From NCBI GenBank assembly GCA_004294445.1, contig REAZ01000013.1, positions 47,686 through 111,685 on the forward strand: a DNA stretch of 64,000 bases, read 5' to 3'. The stretch comes from Cytophagales bacterium (GTDB lineage Bacteria; Bacteroidota; Bacteroidia; Cytophagales; Thermoflexibacteraceae). The position numbers and the translations under genes are program-made. Below are positions 10,200-19,500 of this stretch, one piece after another (positions within the stretch are counted from its first letter, which is position 1; each line of letters begins with the position of its first letter). The notes beneath the pieces were generated by a model, which searched no databases, was not told the origin of the DNA, and saw only the letters and a list, made by a program, of their open reading frames with translations.

Positions 10200-10253
10200 G
10201 GGCAAATGTACGCTTGTAAAATTTTTTAACTCATATTAAAATCTTTGAAATTT

Positions 10254-10976
10254 ATGAAATCAGTAAAATACATATATCAATTAGGATTGTTTTCACTCTT
10301 GCTCTTAGTAGGTACTTCCTGCCGAGACGAGGCAAAAAATCCTATCCCAGAGTGGGAGGCAGGTCTGCACGCTTTAGGTCAATTTGTTTTGCCAAATGGA
10401 AGTTTATTACCTGCTACGGACGATGCTACGGCTGCTATAGCTCAGACTACAATTAACTCACAAGTGTTTTTCCAAGCAAGTAATTTGGCAGGCTCATCTA
10501 TCAGATTTACTGTGAAACCTGTGTCTATAGATGGCAGAGTAGAGCCAGATAAAATGGATTTATTCATCAAAATGAAAGAAGGCTACACAGATAAAGATGG
10601 AAATGCTAAAGTTGCCGTACATGGCATTACAGCAACTACAGGCTTATACATCCCTCAAGGTGTGAAGTTTGCTTCTTTCTCTGGCTTATCTAACAGACAA
10701 GGTAACCAAGTAACATTGACTGCAGCACAAGTTTTTGAATTTTTCAAAAGTGCTACTTTCGATTACGGAGATGGCAAAGGAAAAGTTTCTGTGTTTAGCA
10801 GAAGGGCAAATGGTAACTTTGCTGCGGGAGATAACTTCGAAGTTTCTTGGTCGGTAACAGGCAAAAATGGCTTAGTTTACAATAGCTGGTCTGGTGTTTA
10901 TATCTGTAGCGATACGAATGCTACAGGTGGTGAGGTTCCTGGTGTAAACTGTTTCCTACGCTGGATTGTGAGATAA
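10254..10976 (+). CDS. Surface lipoprotein accessory to SusC/SusD
   Basis: 240 aa from ATG 10254; a TTG nine bases upstream is in frame but less likely. The lipobox is GTSC with Cys23, followed by RDE, an acidic start typical of surface-exposed Bacteroidota lipoproteins. The rest is predicted beta-rich, with a segment resembling a sandwich domain (VEPDKMDLFIKMKEGY). I do not recognise a family. By position it corresponds to SusE/SusF-type accessory lipoproteins that bind ligand next to SusD. It is the last gene of the operon, 115 bp after susD, and is followed by a terminator. Confidence 0.75.
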   Translation: MKSVKYIYQLGLFSLLLLVGTSCRDEAKNPIPEWEAGLHALGQFVLPNGSLLPATDDATAAIAQTTINSQVFFQASNLAGSSIRFTVKPVSIDGRVEPDKMDLFIKMKEGYTDKDGNAKVAVHGITATTGLYIPQGVKFASFSGLSNRQGNQVTLTAAQVFEFFKSATFDYGDGKGKVSVFSRRANGNFAAGDNFEVSWSVTGKNGLVYNSWSGVYICSDTNATGGEVPGVNCFLRWIVR

Positions 10977-11001
10977 TTAGATTTTTATTTTAATAATTTA
11001 G

Positions 11002-11029
11002 AAAAGCACTTCTTTCGGGAGGTGCTTTT
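11002..11029 (+). terminator. Rho-independent terminator of the first susCD operon
   Basis: Stem AAAAGCACTTC / GAGGTGCTTTT around a short loop, ending in a T run. It lies 25 bp after the lipoprotein stop codon. Confidence 0.8.
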
Positions 11030-11143
11030 TTAGTTTAAATGCTATCAAAGATTTATTTTCATAGTTTATAACTGTAAATCAGTACGTACAGCTATATAAA
11101 ATATGAATGGTAGAAAATTATAAAAAATCTTAACACAACTTAT

Positions 11144-11175
11144 TTTGAAATTTATGTGAAAAGAATCTAATTTGC
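11144..11175 (+). promoter_or_regulatory. Putative promoter of the second susC operon
   Basis: TTTG at 11144-11147, a 20-base spacer, then TAATTTGC at 11168-11175. The leader to the susC ATG is about 99 nt. It has the same geometry as the promoter-like site at 4973-5004. Confidence 0.5.
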
Positions 11176-11274
11176 ACCTTGCATCATTTCATAGAAGGCA
11201 AATATCAACTGCTTTCTATCTAAATGTCAATCTTGACATTTGATTAATTATTTCAAACTCTTAATATTTTAAAA

Positions 11275-14200
11275 ATGAAACAACTCTTACTTATTGGAAT
11301 ACTAAGCGTATTCTTCTTAGGGAATTTGTTTGCTCAAGACCGCACTATTTCTGGTAAGGTCATTTCCAGCGATGACAAAACTCCTTTACCTGGGGTAAAC
11401 GTAGTCGCAAAAGGCACAAATACGGGTGTAGTTACTGACGTAGAAGGTAATTACAAACTGAGCGTTCCTGCGAGTGTTACTAAGTTGGTATACACTTTTG
11501 TGGGGTTTACGCCGCAAGAAGTAGAAATTGGTAGCCGCACTACTATTGATATTGTTTTAGAGGCGGACACAAGACAACTAAGCGAGGTGATAGTTACAGG
11601 TTACGGCTCACAGATTAAGCGAGAAGTAACAGGTAATATTGCTAAAGTAGGTAGTGCAGATATCAAAGATATGCCCGTACCTACTTTCGATAATGCCTTA
11701 CAAGGGAAAGCTGCGGGCGTTGTTATCAATGCAGGCGGAGGCAAATTGGGGCAGGGCATCCAAATTCGCGTGCGTGGGCAGTCCTCTGTTTCTGCATCTA
11801 ACGAGCCGCTTTATGTAATAGACGGTATCCCCGTTACTACAGCAGATTTGGGTTCTTTTGGTGGTTCTACCAATCCGTTGGCAGATATTAACCCGCAAGA
11901 TATTGAGTCTATCGAGATTCTAAAAGATGCCTCTTCTGCTGCTATCTATGGCTCTCGTGCCGCAAATGGTGTAGTGTTGGTAAGTACAAAACGCGGCAAG
12001 GCAGGAAAAACCAAAGTAAACTTTGGCTATCAGTACGGAACAAGCAAGCCTACCCGCCTTGTTCCTTTCCTAAATGGAACAGAATACAGAGATTATTACC
12101 TCAAAGCGGCGGCAAACTCCGACCGCATAGATGGTATTCCGTCTTCAGACCCCGATTCTTACACAGCCTACATGCAAGACTTTTTTAATGTGCAGGGCTT
12201 AGGTGTAAGCAATGCAAATACGGATTGGGGCAAATTGGCTTTCCAAGATGCACCCCTAAGTCAGTATGACATTAACTTAAACGGTGGGAATGACAAGACT
12301 TCATTTTATATTTCTGGTCAGTTTTTAGACCAAAAAGGTATCCTCATAGGCAATGGTTTGCAACGTATGTCTGGGCGTATGAACCTCGAACACGCTGCCT
12401 CAAACCGCTTAAAAATCGGTATGAACATGGGCTTGACTCGTACGCTCAATCAGCGTGTTTCTGGGGATAGGCAGTTCGATAACCCAATGCAAATGGTAGC
12501 TTTATCTCCTATCACACCTCAAACTGACCCTAACACTGGCTTGCCAGTAGGTACACCTCCGGGCGACATCAGTATTCCTGTGTATTACAATCCCTTGATT
12601 AACTTGGGCAATGCCTACTATAACTCTATAGTTCACAGAAACATTACTACCTTATACGGTCAGTTCGAGATAGTAAAAGGCTTAAGTGTACGCTCTGAAT
12701 TTGGGGTAGATATTTTGAACCAACAAGAAGAATTGTACTACAATAGCAAAACTCAGCGTAACTTTGGTGCGCCGCTTGGCTTAGGACAAAATCTATTCAC
12801 AAGAGTAGAAAATTACAATACAAATAATTATTTGACGTTTGACAAAGTAATAGGCAAGCACACCATCAATGCTGTAGGTGGTATGTCTTTCCAACAATCA
12901 CAAACAAAGACCAACTTTATAGAAGGTCGTGATTTCCCATCTGATGCCTACAGAATGGTAGCAAGTGCGGCACGTAAAACTGACGGTAGCTCTACAGAAA
13001 CAAATTTCCGCTTCCTTTCTTACTTCCTAAGAGCAAACTACAAGTTTAGCGACAAGTATTTGCTTGGCGTAAGTGCGCGTATAGACGGCTCAAGCCGCTT
13101 TGGTGCGGACAGCAAGTATGGTTTCTTCCCTGCGGTGTCTGCGGGCTGGATTATCAGCGAGGAAAGTTTCTTAAAAGAAAATAAATATATTACTTTCTTG
13201 AAACTAAGAGGCAGCTTTGGGCGGACAGGTAATGCCGAAATTGGTAACTTCCCACAACTTGGCTTGTTTGGCGGCGCACCTTATGCGGGCAATCCTGGTC
13301 AAGCTCCTTCCCAATTAGGAAATCCTAATTTGAGATGGGAAACTACAGACCAATGGGACGTAGGCTTTGACTTTGGTATTTTGGGCGACCGAATCACAGG
13401 TGAGATTGATTATTACCAAAAAAATACTTCGGGCTTACTCTTGAACGTAAACGTACCAGGTAGCACAGGCTTTTCTACCCAAGTGCGCAACGTAGGGGCT
13501 ATGAAAAATAGCGGTATTGAGTTTGTCCTTAACTCCGATAACTTGGTAGGTGATTTCAAATGGAAAACAAGTTTCAACATGGCTCGTAACTACAACGAAG
13601 TAACTAATTTGGGTGGGCAAATCATAGAAGGTGGTTTGAATAACATGAGCCGCGCCGTAGAAGGGCAGCCATTAGGCACTTACTTCACCGCAGAATATGC
13701 AGGTGTCGACCCTGAAAACGGGAATGCACTTTGGTACAAAAATGCAACTTTGGCAGATGGCTCTCTTGACCGCGCTACTACAAGCGTATATAGCCAAGCA
13801 CAGCGCGTAGTAGTAGGCAATCCACTTCCAAAATGGACAGGTGGTCTTACCAATACTTTCAGCTATAAAGGCTTTGAGCTAAGTGTATTTTTCAATGCAC
13901 AATTGGGTCAGAAACTAAACTTCTATGGCGTAGGTCGTTTCTCCTCAGCCAATGGTCGATTTGAAGATAACCAAACTTCTGACCAGCTAAACTCTTGGAC
14001 TCCTACCAATAGAAATACAGATATTCCAGAGGCTCGTTTGTTCTTTAATAACGGGGCGCAGCCTTCCAGCCGCTTTATTTATGATGGTGGCTTTGTACGT
14101 TTGAGGAATGTTTCTATTTCGTACAATGTGCCTAAAGCTATTGCGGCAAAAGTACGCATGACTTCTGCACGTATTTTTGTTTCAGGACAAAATTTAGCAA

Positions 14201-14334
14201 CTTTCACCAAATACAAAGGCTGGGACCCAGAGGTAAATGCTGATGACATTGTTTCCAATATTGCTCAAGGGTATGACTTTTATTCTTCACCGCAAGCACG
14301 TACTATCACTGTTGGTTTAAATATTGGTTTTTAA
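11275..14334 (+). CDS. SusC/RagA-type TonB-dependent outer-membrane transporter
   Basis: 1019 aa. Signal peptide, regulatory beta-sandwich (RTISGKVISSDDKTPLPG), TonB-box and plug (LSEVIVTGYGSQIKREVTG), the SusC signature LYVIDGIPV near 180, SSAAIYGSRAANGVV near 220, a barrel and a C-terminal strand ending in NIGF. The first ~105 residues are very close to those of the transporter at 5139, while plug and barrel diverge. Its susD lies 69 bp downstream. No degradative enzyme is encoded nearby, so the imported ligand is unknown. Confidence 0.95.
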   Translation: MKQLLLIGILSVFFLGNLFAQDRTISGKVISSDDKTPLPGVNVVAKGTNTGVVTDVEGNYKLSVPASVTKLVYTFVGFTPQEVEIGSRTTIDIVLEADTRQLSEVIVTGYGSQIKREVTGNIAKVGSADIKDMPVPTFDNALQGKAAGVVINAGGGKLGQGIQIRVRGQSSVSASNEPLYVIDGIPVTTADLGSFGGSTNPLADINPQDIESIEILKDASSAAIYGSRAANGVVLVSTKRGKAGKTKVNFGYQYGTSKPTRLVPFLNGTEYRDYYLKAAANSDRIDGIPSSDPDSYTAYMQDFFNVQGLGVSNANTDWGKLAFQDAPLSQYDINLNGGNDKTSFYISGQFLDQKGILIGNGLQRMSGRMNLEHAASNRLKIGMNMGLTRTLNQRVSGDRQFDNPMQMVALSPITPQTDPNTGLPVGTPPGDISIPVYYNPLINLGNAYYNSIVHRNITTLYGQFEIVKGLSVRSEFGVDILNQQEELYYNSKTQRNFGAPLGLGQNLFTRVENYNTNNYLTFDKVIGKHTINAVGGMSFQQSQTKTNFIEGRDFPSDAYRMVASAARKTDGSSTETNFRFLSYFLRANYKFSDKYLLGVSARIDGSSRFGADSKYGFFPAVSAGWIISEESFLKENKYITFLKLRGSFGRTGNAEIGNFPQLGLFGGAPYAGNPGQAPSQLGNPNLRWETTDQWDVGFDFGILGDRITGEIDYYQKNTSGLLLNVNVPGSTGFSTQVRNVGAMKNSGIEFVLNSDNLVGDFKWKTSFNMARNYNEVTNLGGQIIEGGLNNMSRAVEGQPLGTYFTAEYAGVDPENGNALWYKNATLADGSLDRATTSVYSQAQRVVVGNPLPKWTGGLTNTFSYKGFELSVFFNAQLGQKLNFYGVGRFSSANGRFEDNQTSDQLNSWTPTNRNTDIPEARLFFNNGAQPSSRFIYDGGFVRLRNVSISYNVPKAIAAKVRMTSARIFVSGQNLATFTKYKGWDPEVNADDIVSNIAQGYDFYSSPQARTITVGLNIGF

Positions 14335-14403
14335 ATCATATTATTTACATCAAAAAACCGACTTAAACACTCGATTTGTTTAATATTTAAAACGATAAAA
14401 AAA

Positions 14404-15774
14404 ATGGTAAGAAATATAAAAAAAGGAATCTTTATCACCGCACTTGCATTTGTTTCTTTTGCGTGCGGAGATAGATTGAACGTAGCACCTACTCAAAATA
14501 TAGATGAAAACGTAGCTTTGGGAGATGACCAAGCAGTAAAAGTAACACTTACAGGTGCTTACGACCGTTTATCTGCCACAGCGGGTGGTACAGCTGCTTT
14601 GTATGCTGGTCCCATACAGTTGGTTGGCGACTTCTTAGGAGATGACAGAGAGTTTGTCTTTGGCGGTACTTTTGCCAACCTCTCGGAGCTATGGAGAAAA
14701 GAACTCACGACTACAAACTCCACAGTATCAGATATTTGGCTAAATGCTTATTCAACTATCAATATAACTAATAATATATTGGGAGCTTTGGATAAAGTCA
14801 ATCAGGCAGACAGAGCAAGGGTAGAGGGAGAAGCTCGCTTTATTCGTGGGTCTTTGTACTTTGAACTGGCAAAAATCTATGGAAAGGCATGGGACGATGG
14901 CAATAATAGTGCTAACCCAGCAGTTCCCATTGTGCTTACACCTACCCGCACTGTTACTGAGGCTGATAATAGAGCAAGAAATAGTGTTGCAGAGGTTTAC
15001 ACACAGGCTATAGAAGACCTGACCAAAGCAGAGCAATTAATGCCTGTTACTAATGGTATTTTTGCCAATAAGTTTGCCGCCGCCGCTATGCTATCCAGAG
15101 TATATCTGATGCAGGGTAAATATGCTGAAGCACGTGATGCTGCCAATAGAGTGATTACTTCGGGCAGATATACACTTACCAGAAATTTTGCAGATGCCTT
15201 TATAGAAAGCTCCGCAGATTATGGCAGAGAACATATCTTCCGCATCGTGATTACAGACCAAGATGGTACAAATGCCTTGAATACTTACTATGCTTCGTCT
15301 GCTTTCCAAGGCAGAGGCGATGTAAGGATACAAACAAAGCACTTAGGTTTGTACGAAGCGGGCGATATTCGTCGTGATTTCTTCTACCGCACAGGTGCCA
15401 ATACTTTCACTGCCAAGCACAGAGATTTGTACGGAGATGTGCCTGTATTGAGAATTACAGAAATGTATTTGACACGCGCAGAAGCAAATTTCCGCCTCAA
15501 TACACAAGTAGGGGCTACACCATTGGCAGATGTAAACCTCATTAGGGCAAGGGCGGGTGTGCTTGTGCTAACTCCTGCGAACCTCAGTTTAGATGCTATT
15601 TTAAAAGAAAGAAAGTTAGACTTGGCATTTGAAGGGCAACAAGTGCATGACCTAAAGCGCACGAAAAGCACAGTAACTGCTACCTTAAATTTCAATGCAA
15701 ACAGGTTAGTTTTCCCTGTTCCACAGAGGGAAATGGATACTAACAAAAGTTTGGTACAGAATGCAGGTTACTAA
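14404..15774 (+). CDS. SusD/RagB-family surface lipoprotein
   Basis: 456 aa. Lipobox SFAC with Cys21, then the typical RLNVAPTQNIDE opening. Helical scaffold with ARVEGEARFIRGSLYFELAKIYG and the RITEMYLTRAEANFRLN block of RagB/SusD proteins. The C-terminal segment ILKERKLDLAFEGQQVHDLKR is the conserved family end. It is the partner of the SusC at 11275 and is followed by a strong terminator. Confidence 0.93.
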   Translation: MVRNIKKGIFITALAFVSFACGDRLNVAPTQNIDENVALGDDQAVKVTLTGAYDRLSATAGGTAALYAGPIQLVGDFLGDDREFVFGGTFANLSELWRKELTTTNSTVSDIWLNAYSTINITNNILGALDKVNQADRARVEGEARFIRGSLYFELAKIYGKAWDDGNNSANPAVPIVLTPTRTVTEADNRARNSVAEVYTQAIEDLTKAEQLMPVTNGIFANKFAAAAMLSRVYLMQGKYAEARDAANRVITSGRYTLTRNFADAFIESSADYGREHIFRIVITDQDGTNALNTYYASSAFQGRGDVRIQTKHLGLYEAGDIRRDFFYRTGANTFTAKHRDLYGDVPVLRITEMYLTRAEANFRLNTQVGATPLADVNLIRARAGVLVLTPANLSLDAILKERKLDLAFEGQQVHDLKRTKSTVTATLNFNANRLVFPVPQREMDTNKSLVQNAGY

Positions 15775-15790
15775 AAATAGGAATTAGATA

Positions 15791-15828
15791 AAAAACTTTC
15801 CGCAGTGTTTGTGCTGTGGGAAGTTTTT
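15791..15828 (+). terminator. Rho-independent terminator of the second susCD operon
   Basis: 15-bp stem with two G-U pairs (arms 15791-15805 and 15814-15828), an 8-base loop and a terminal T run. Confidence 0.85.
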
Positions 15829-15880
15829 TGTTTTAGACTTTCACGCAAAGAAAAATTTAATCAAAAACAAAGTTTGCAAT

Positions 15881-16489
15881 ATGAAAATTTACAAAAAATG
15901 TTTAAGTATATATTTTTACTTCTTAATTATTGTTTTTCTTTCTTCTTTGTCAGTAAACCTGCTCGCCCAAGATAGCCTGCACTATGATAAAAAAATAGTA
16001 GATGTGCAGCTTAAAACAAAAACTAATAAGCAACCAACAACCAACAAACAATCATCAGCCATTGTCCTGATTTTTTTGGATACTGAATGTCCGATGTGCC
16101 AAAAATATGTATTGAAAATCAATCAAATAGACTCCATTTGCAAGGCAAATCAGATTCCTTTTTATGGAGTTTTTACGGCAAAAAATGTTAGAAAAAGCGA
16201 TATTAACGCATTCAAGACGAAGTACAAGCTACGTTTGAAAAGCCTGATAGATAAGAAATTAGTCTTAGTAAAGGCACTCAAAGCAAGCACTACGCCCGAA
16301 GTTTTTCTCTTGGATAGGGTAGGGGAGAAGGTGCTTTACAGGGGCTTGATAGATGATTGGTTTTATATGCTCGGCAGACATAGAAAAGAGGCAACCGTAC
16401 ATTTCCTGCTCGATGCGATGGATGCCTACCTAAAAAATAAGCCAATTAACACCAAAAAGACCACTCCAATCGGTTGTCTGATAGGATAG
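15881..16489 (+). CDS. Exported thioredoxin-fold (redoxin-like) protein
   Basis: 202 aa from ATG 15881. The frame is open further upstream, but only this start gives a clean signal peptide (MKIYKK, hydrophobic core, cut after LLAQ near residue 30). Thioredoxin-like strand IVLIFLDTECPMCQKY carries a CxxC pair (Cys70, Cys73). TPEVFLLD near residue 130 supplies the cis-Pro loop, and the C-terminal IGCLIG resembles the GC motif ending many exported redoxin-domain proteins. Expected role: thiol redox reactions or peroxide handling in the periplasm. The linker after the signal peptide encodes NKQPTTNKQ from CAACCAA heptad repeats at 16031-16051. The downstream gene is convergent. Confidence 0.75.
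   Translation: MKIYKKCLSIYFYFLIIVFLSSLSVNLLAQDSLHYDKKIVDVQLKTKTNKQPTTNKQSSAIVLIFLDTECPMCQKYVLKINQIDSICKANQIPFYGVFTAKNVRKSDINAFKTKYKLRLKSLIDKKLVLVKALKASTTPEVFLLDRVGEKVLYRGLIDDWFYMLGRHRKEATVHFLLDAMDAYLKNKPINTKKTTPIGCLIG
16031..16051 (+). repeat. CAACCAA heptanucleotide repeat inside a CDS
   Basis: Two perfect CAACCAA units and one degenerate CAAACAA. It is the same heptad, on the opposite strand, as the four-unit array at 17295-17322. Confidence 0.7.
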
Positions 16490-16555
16490 GGATTTATAAA
16501 AGACAGTCTGTAACAAAACTGAGCATAGAATTGACCGAGTGTAATAGAAATGATG

Positions 16556-19500
16556 CTACCTCACCGCATCCCACAGTACCTCAACCAAATGCAGTGCTTG
16601 TTTGCCTGTGCCGTCCTTGATTTGGTGTCGGCAGCTCGTTCCGTTTGCTGTAATTATCACGTCTTCCGACTGCTTGCGTACCGTAGGGAATAGCACCAAT
16701 TCACCAATTTTCATAGATACTTCATAGTGTTCTTCCTCGTAGCCAAAACTCCCCGCCATGCCGCAGCAGCCCGATGGAATGAGATGAACGGTGTAATTCG
16801 CTGGTAATGAAAGCACTTTTTTAGTAGGCGTAAGCGAAGCCAAAGACTTTTGGTGGCAGTGTCCGTGTAGTTTTATTAGTTTTTTTTCGTCTGTAAATTG
16901 CTCTTTTTTGATATTGCCTTTGTCTATTTCTTTCGCCAAAAATTCGTCAATGAGCAGTGCGTTTTTCGCCAATTTTCGTGCGTCATCTTTCTGATAATCA
17001 TGCACTAAGTCAATATATTCATCTCTGAAAGTAAGAATAGCTGAAGGTTCTAAACCTACTAAAGGCGTTTCTTCCGTAACTAAATTTTTCAATAAATCTA
17101 CGTTGCGAATCGCTATGCTTTTAGCTTCATTGAGCAAGCCTTTAGAAAGGTATGTTCTTCCACTTTCCAAATGCAGGGGAATTTCTACCTCATAACCCAA
17201 CTTTTCCAACAACTGAATAGCCTTCTTGCCCATGCTTACGTCATTGTAGTTCGTAAATTCATCACAGAAAAGATAAACTTTTTTTGAATGATGAGTTGTT
17301 GGTTGTTGGTTGTTGGTTGTTGAGTTGTTGTCCGAGTCCTCTCGGACAACAACTACGCCTTTGTTGGTGTTATAGCCAATAAAGCTATTACTTGCGCTTG
17401 AGCCGTTGTCAGTGAAGACACTGACAACTTTACGCTTTTTATACCACGAACGTAGCGTTTCCTTTTCCAACAAAGGAATAGAACGCTTTTGGGCAAATCC
17501 CATCACACTTTTGGCAAGAGAAGCTGTAAAATGAGTAGTAAATACAAGGTTGTAAATACTTGGAAATAAGGCTGCTAATGATGTTAATTTGGTGAAATTG
17601 CCAATGAGTTGGGTGCGGAAAGGCACGCCATTCATTTGGTAATATTGGTGTGTAAATTCTGCTTTTAGCTTCCCTACGTCCACATTGCTCGGACATTCGG
17701 ACTTGCAGCCCTTGCAAGATAGGCACAAATCCATCACTTCTTTGACTTCTTCGCTGTTGAAGCGGGCTTGTAGTTCAGACCTGTCAGGTTTCGAAAACCT
17801 GACAGGTCTGAATTTTCCAGAAAGAGCCTCTCTCAAAATATTTGCCCTTGCGCGTGTTGTTTCTTTTTCGCTGCGGGTAGCCATGTAGCTCGGACACATC
17901 GTACCGCCTGTGAGTTCGGTTTTTCGGCAATCTCCACTGCCGTTACACTGCTCTGCCTCCCGCAAAATGCCCAAAGTTGAGGAAAAATCCAAGACTGTTT
18001 TAAATTGTGGAGTTCCTTGATTAGGCATATAACGCAAACTCGTATTCATTGGCGGTGTATCTACTATCTTGTTGGGATTGAAGATGTTATCGGGGTCAAA
18101 AGCCTGTTTTACTTGCTTTAAAAGTTCATAATTTTTCTCTCCTACCATGAATTTAATATATTCCCCCCGTAGCCTACCGTCCCCATGTTCGCCACTCAAA
18201 GAACCTTTGTATTTTTTCACCAATTTGGCAATTTCGTCTGCTATGGTTTTAAAAAGTCGGTTACCTTCTTCTGTTTTCAAGTCCAAAATGGGGCGTAAGT
18301 GAATTTCACCCGAACCTGCATGGGCATAATGCACGCAATACAAATTATGTTTTGCTAAAATCTCATTAAATTCACGAATATAATCGGGTAAGTCATTGAC
18401 ATCTACGGCGGTATCTTCTATGACTGCTACGGGTTTGGCATCTCCTGCCATGTTGGAAAGCAAGCCTAAACCCGCTTTTCGCAAATTCCATACTTTTTTG
18501 ACATCTTCATTGAGCAGTAGGGGGAAGTGATAACCGAAGCCGTTTGCTTTCATCTCATTTTCAATCTGTTCGGCAATCTTAATTACTTCCTCTTGGGTGT
18601 TTTTGGAAATCTCTACTGCCAATACTGCTTTGGGTTTGCCTTTTACAAAAAAGCTATTCTGCTTCTGCTCGATATTGTTTTCCACACATTCAAAAACGTA
18701 GTGATCTATCAGTTCGCTGGCAGTAGGCTGATATTTGAGGGCAATCAAATTTGCTCGCAAACTTTCGTCTATGCTATTAAAATGCACACAAAGCAAGCCT
18801 TTTTCTTTGGGTGGCAAAGGCACAACGTTCAATTTTATTTCTGTGATAAATAGCAAAGTTCCCTCTGAACCAGCTATGAGTTTGCACATATTAAAAGGAA
18901 CTCCATTTTGCGTAAAAGGCTCGCTATCAAGCAATACGTCAAGGGCATAGCCTGTATTCCTTCGCTCTATACTTGGCTTGGGGAACTCCTTTCGAATCTC
19001 GGATTGATTTTCGGGATTGGAAAGAATTTCATGGATTTTTTGGTAAATGTAACTTTCCAGCCCCACCCCTTTATCCCCTCCCCAATGGGGAGGGGGCAGG
19101 GGGTGGGGCAAATTATTAAAAATGGCTTCACTACCATCACTCAAAAAACCTCTTACTTCCAACAAATGTTCCCTTGTGCTTCTGTAAACTACTGAATTTG
19201 AGCCACATGAATTGTTGCCGACCATGCCGCCAATCATTGCTCTATTTGCGGTAGAAGTTTCGGGTCCGAAGAAAAGCCCGTAGTTTTTCAAAAACATATT
19301 TAACTCATCTCTGACAACGCCCGCCTGCACCCGTACCCACTTTTCCTCTACATTGATTTCCAATATTTTAGTAAAATTTTTGGATACATCTACTACTATT
19401 CCGTTACCTACTACCTGCCCTGCAAGCGAAGTGCCTGCGGTGCGAGGAATGAGCGAAGTTTTGTTTGCTTTGGCAAAGAGAATCAGCTTTTTAATGTCCT

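Noticed and set aside
5139..15774. Polysaccharide utilisation locus
   Set aside because: Two SusC/SusD pairs are present, but no glycoside hydrolase, polysaccharide lyase, sulfatase or sensor is adjacent, so a carbohydrate ligand is not supported.
17295..17322. CRISPR-like array from the heptad units
   Set aside because: Units are 7 bp, directly tandem and without spacers.
18527..19195. Plus-strand ORFs inside the FAD/Fe-S gene
   Set aside because: They mirror conserved domains on the minus strand and show no family features.
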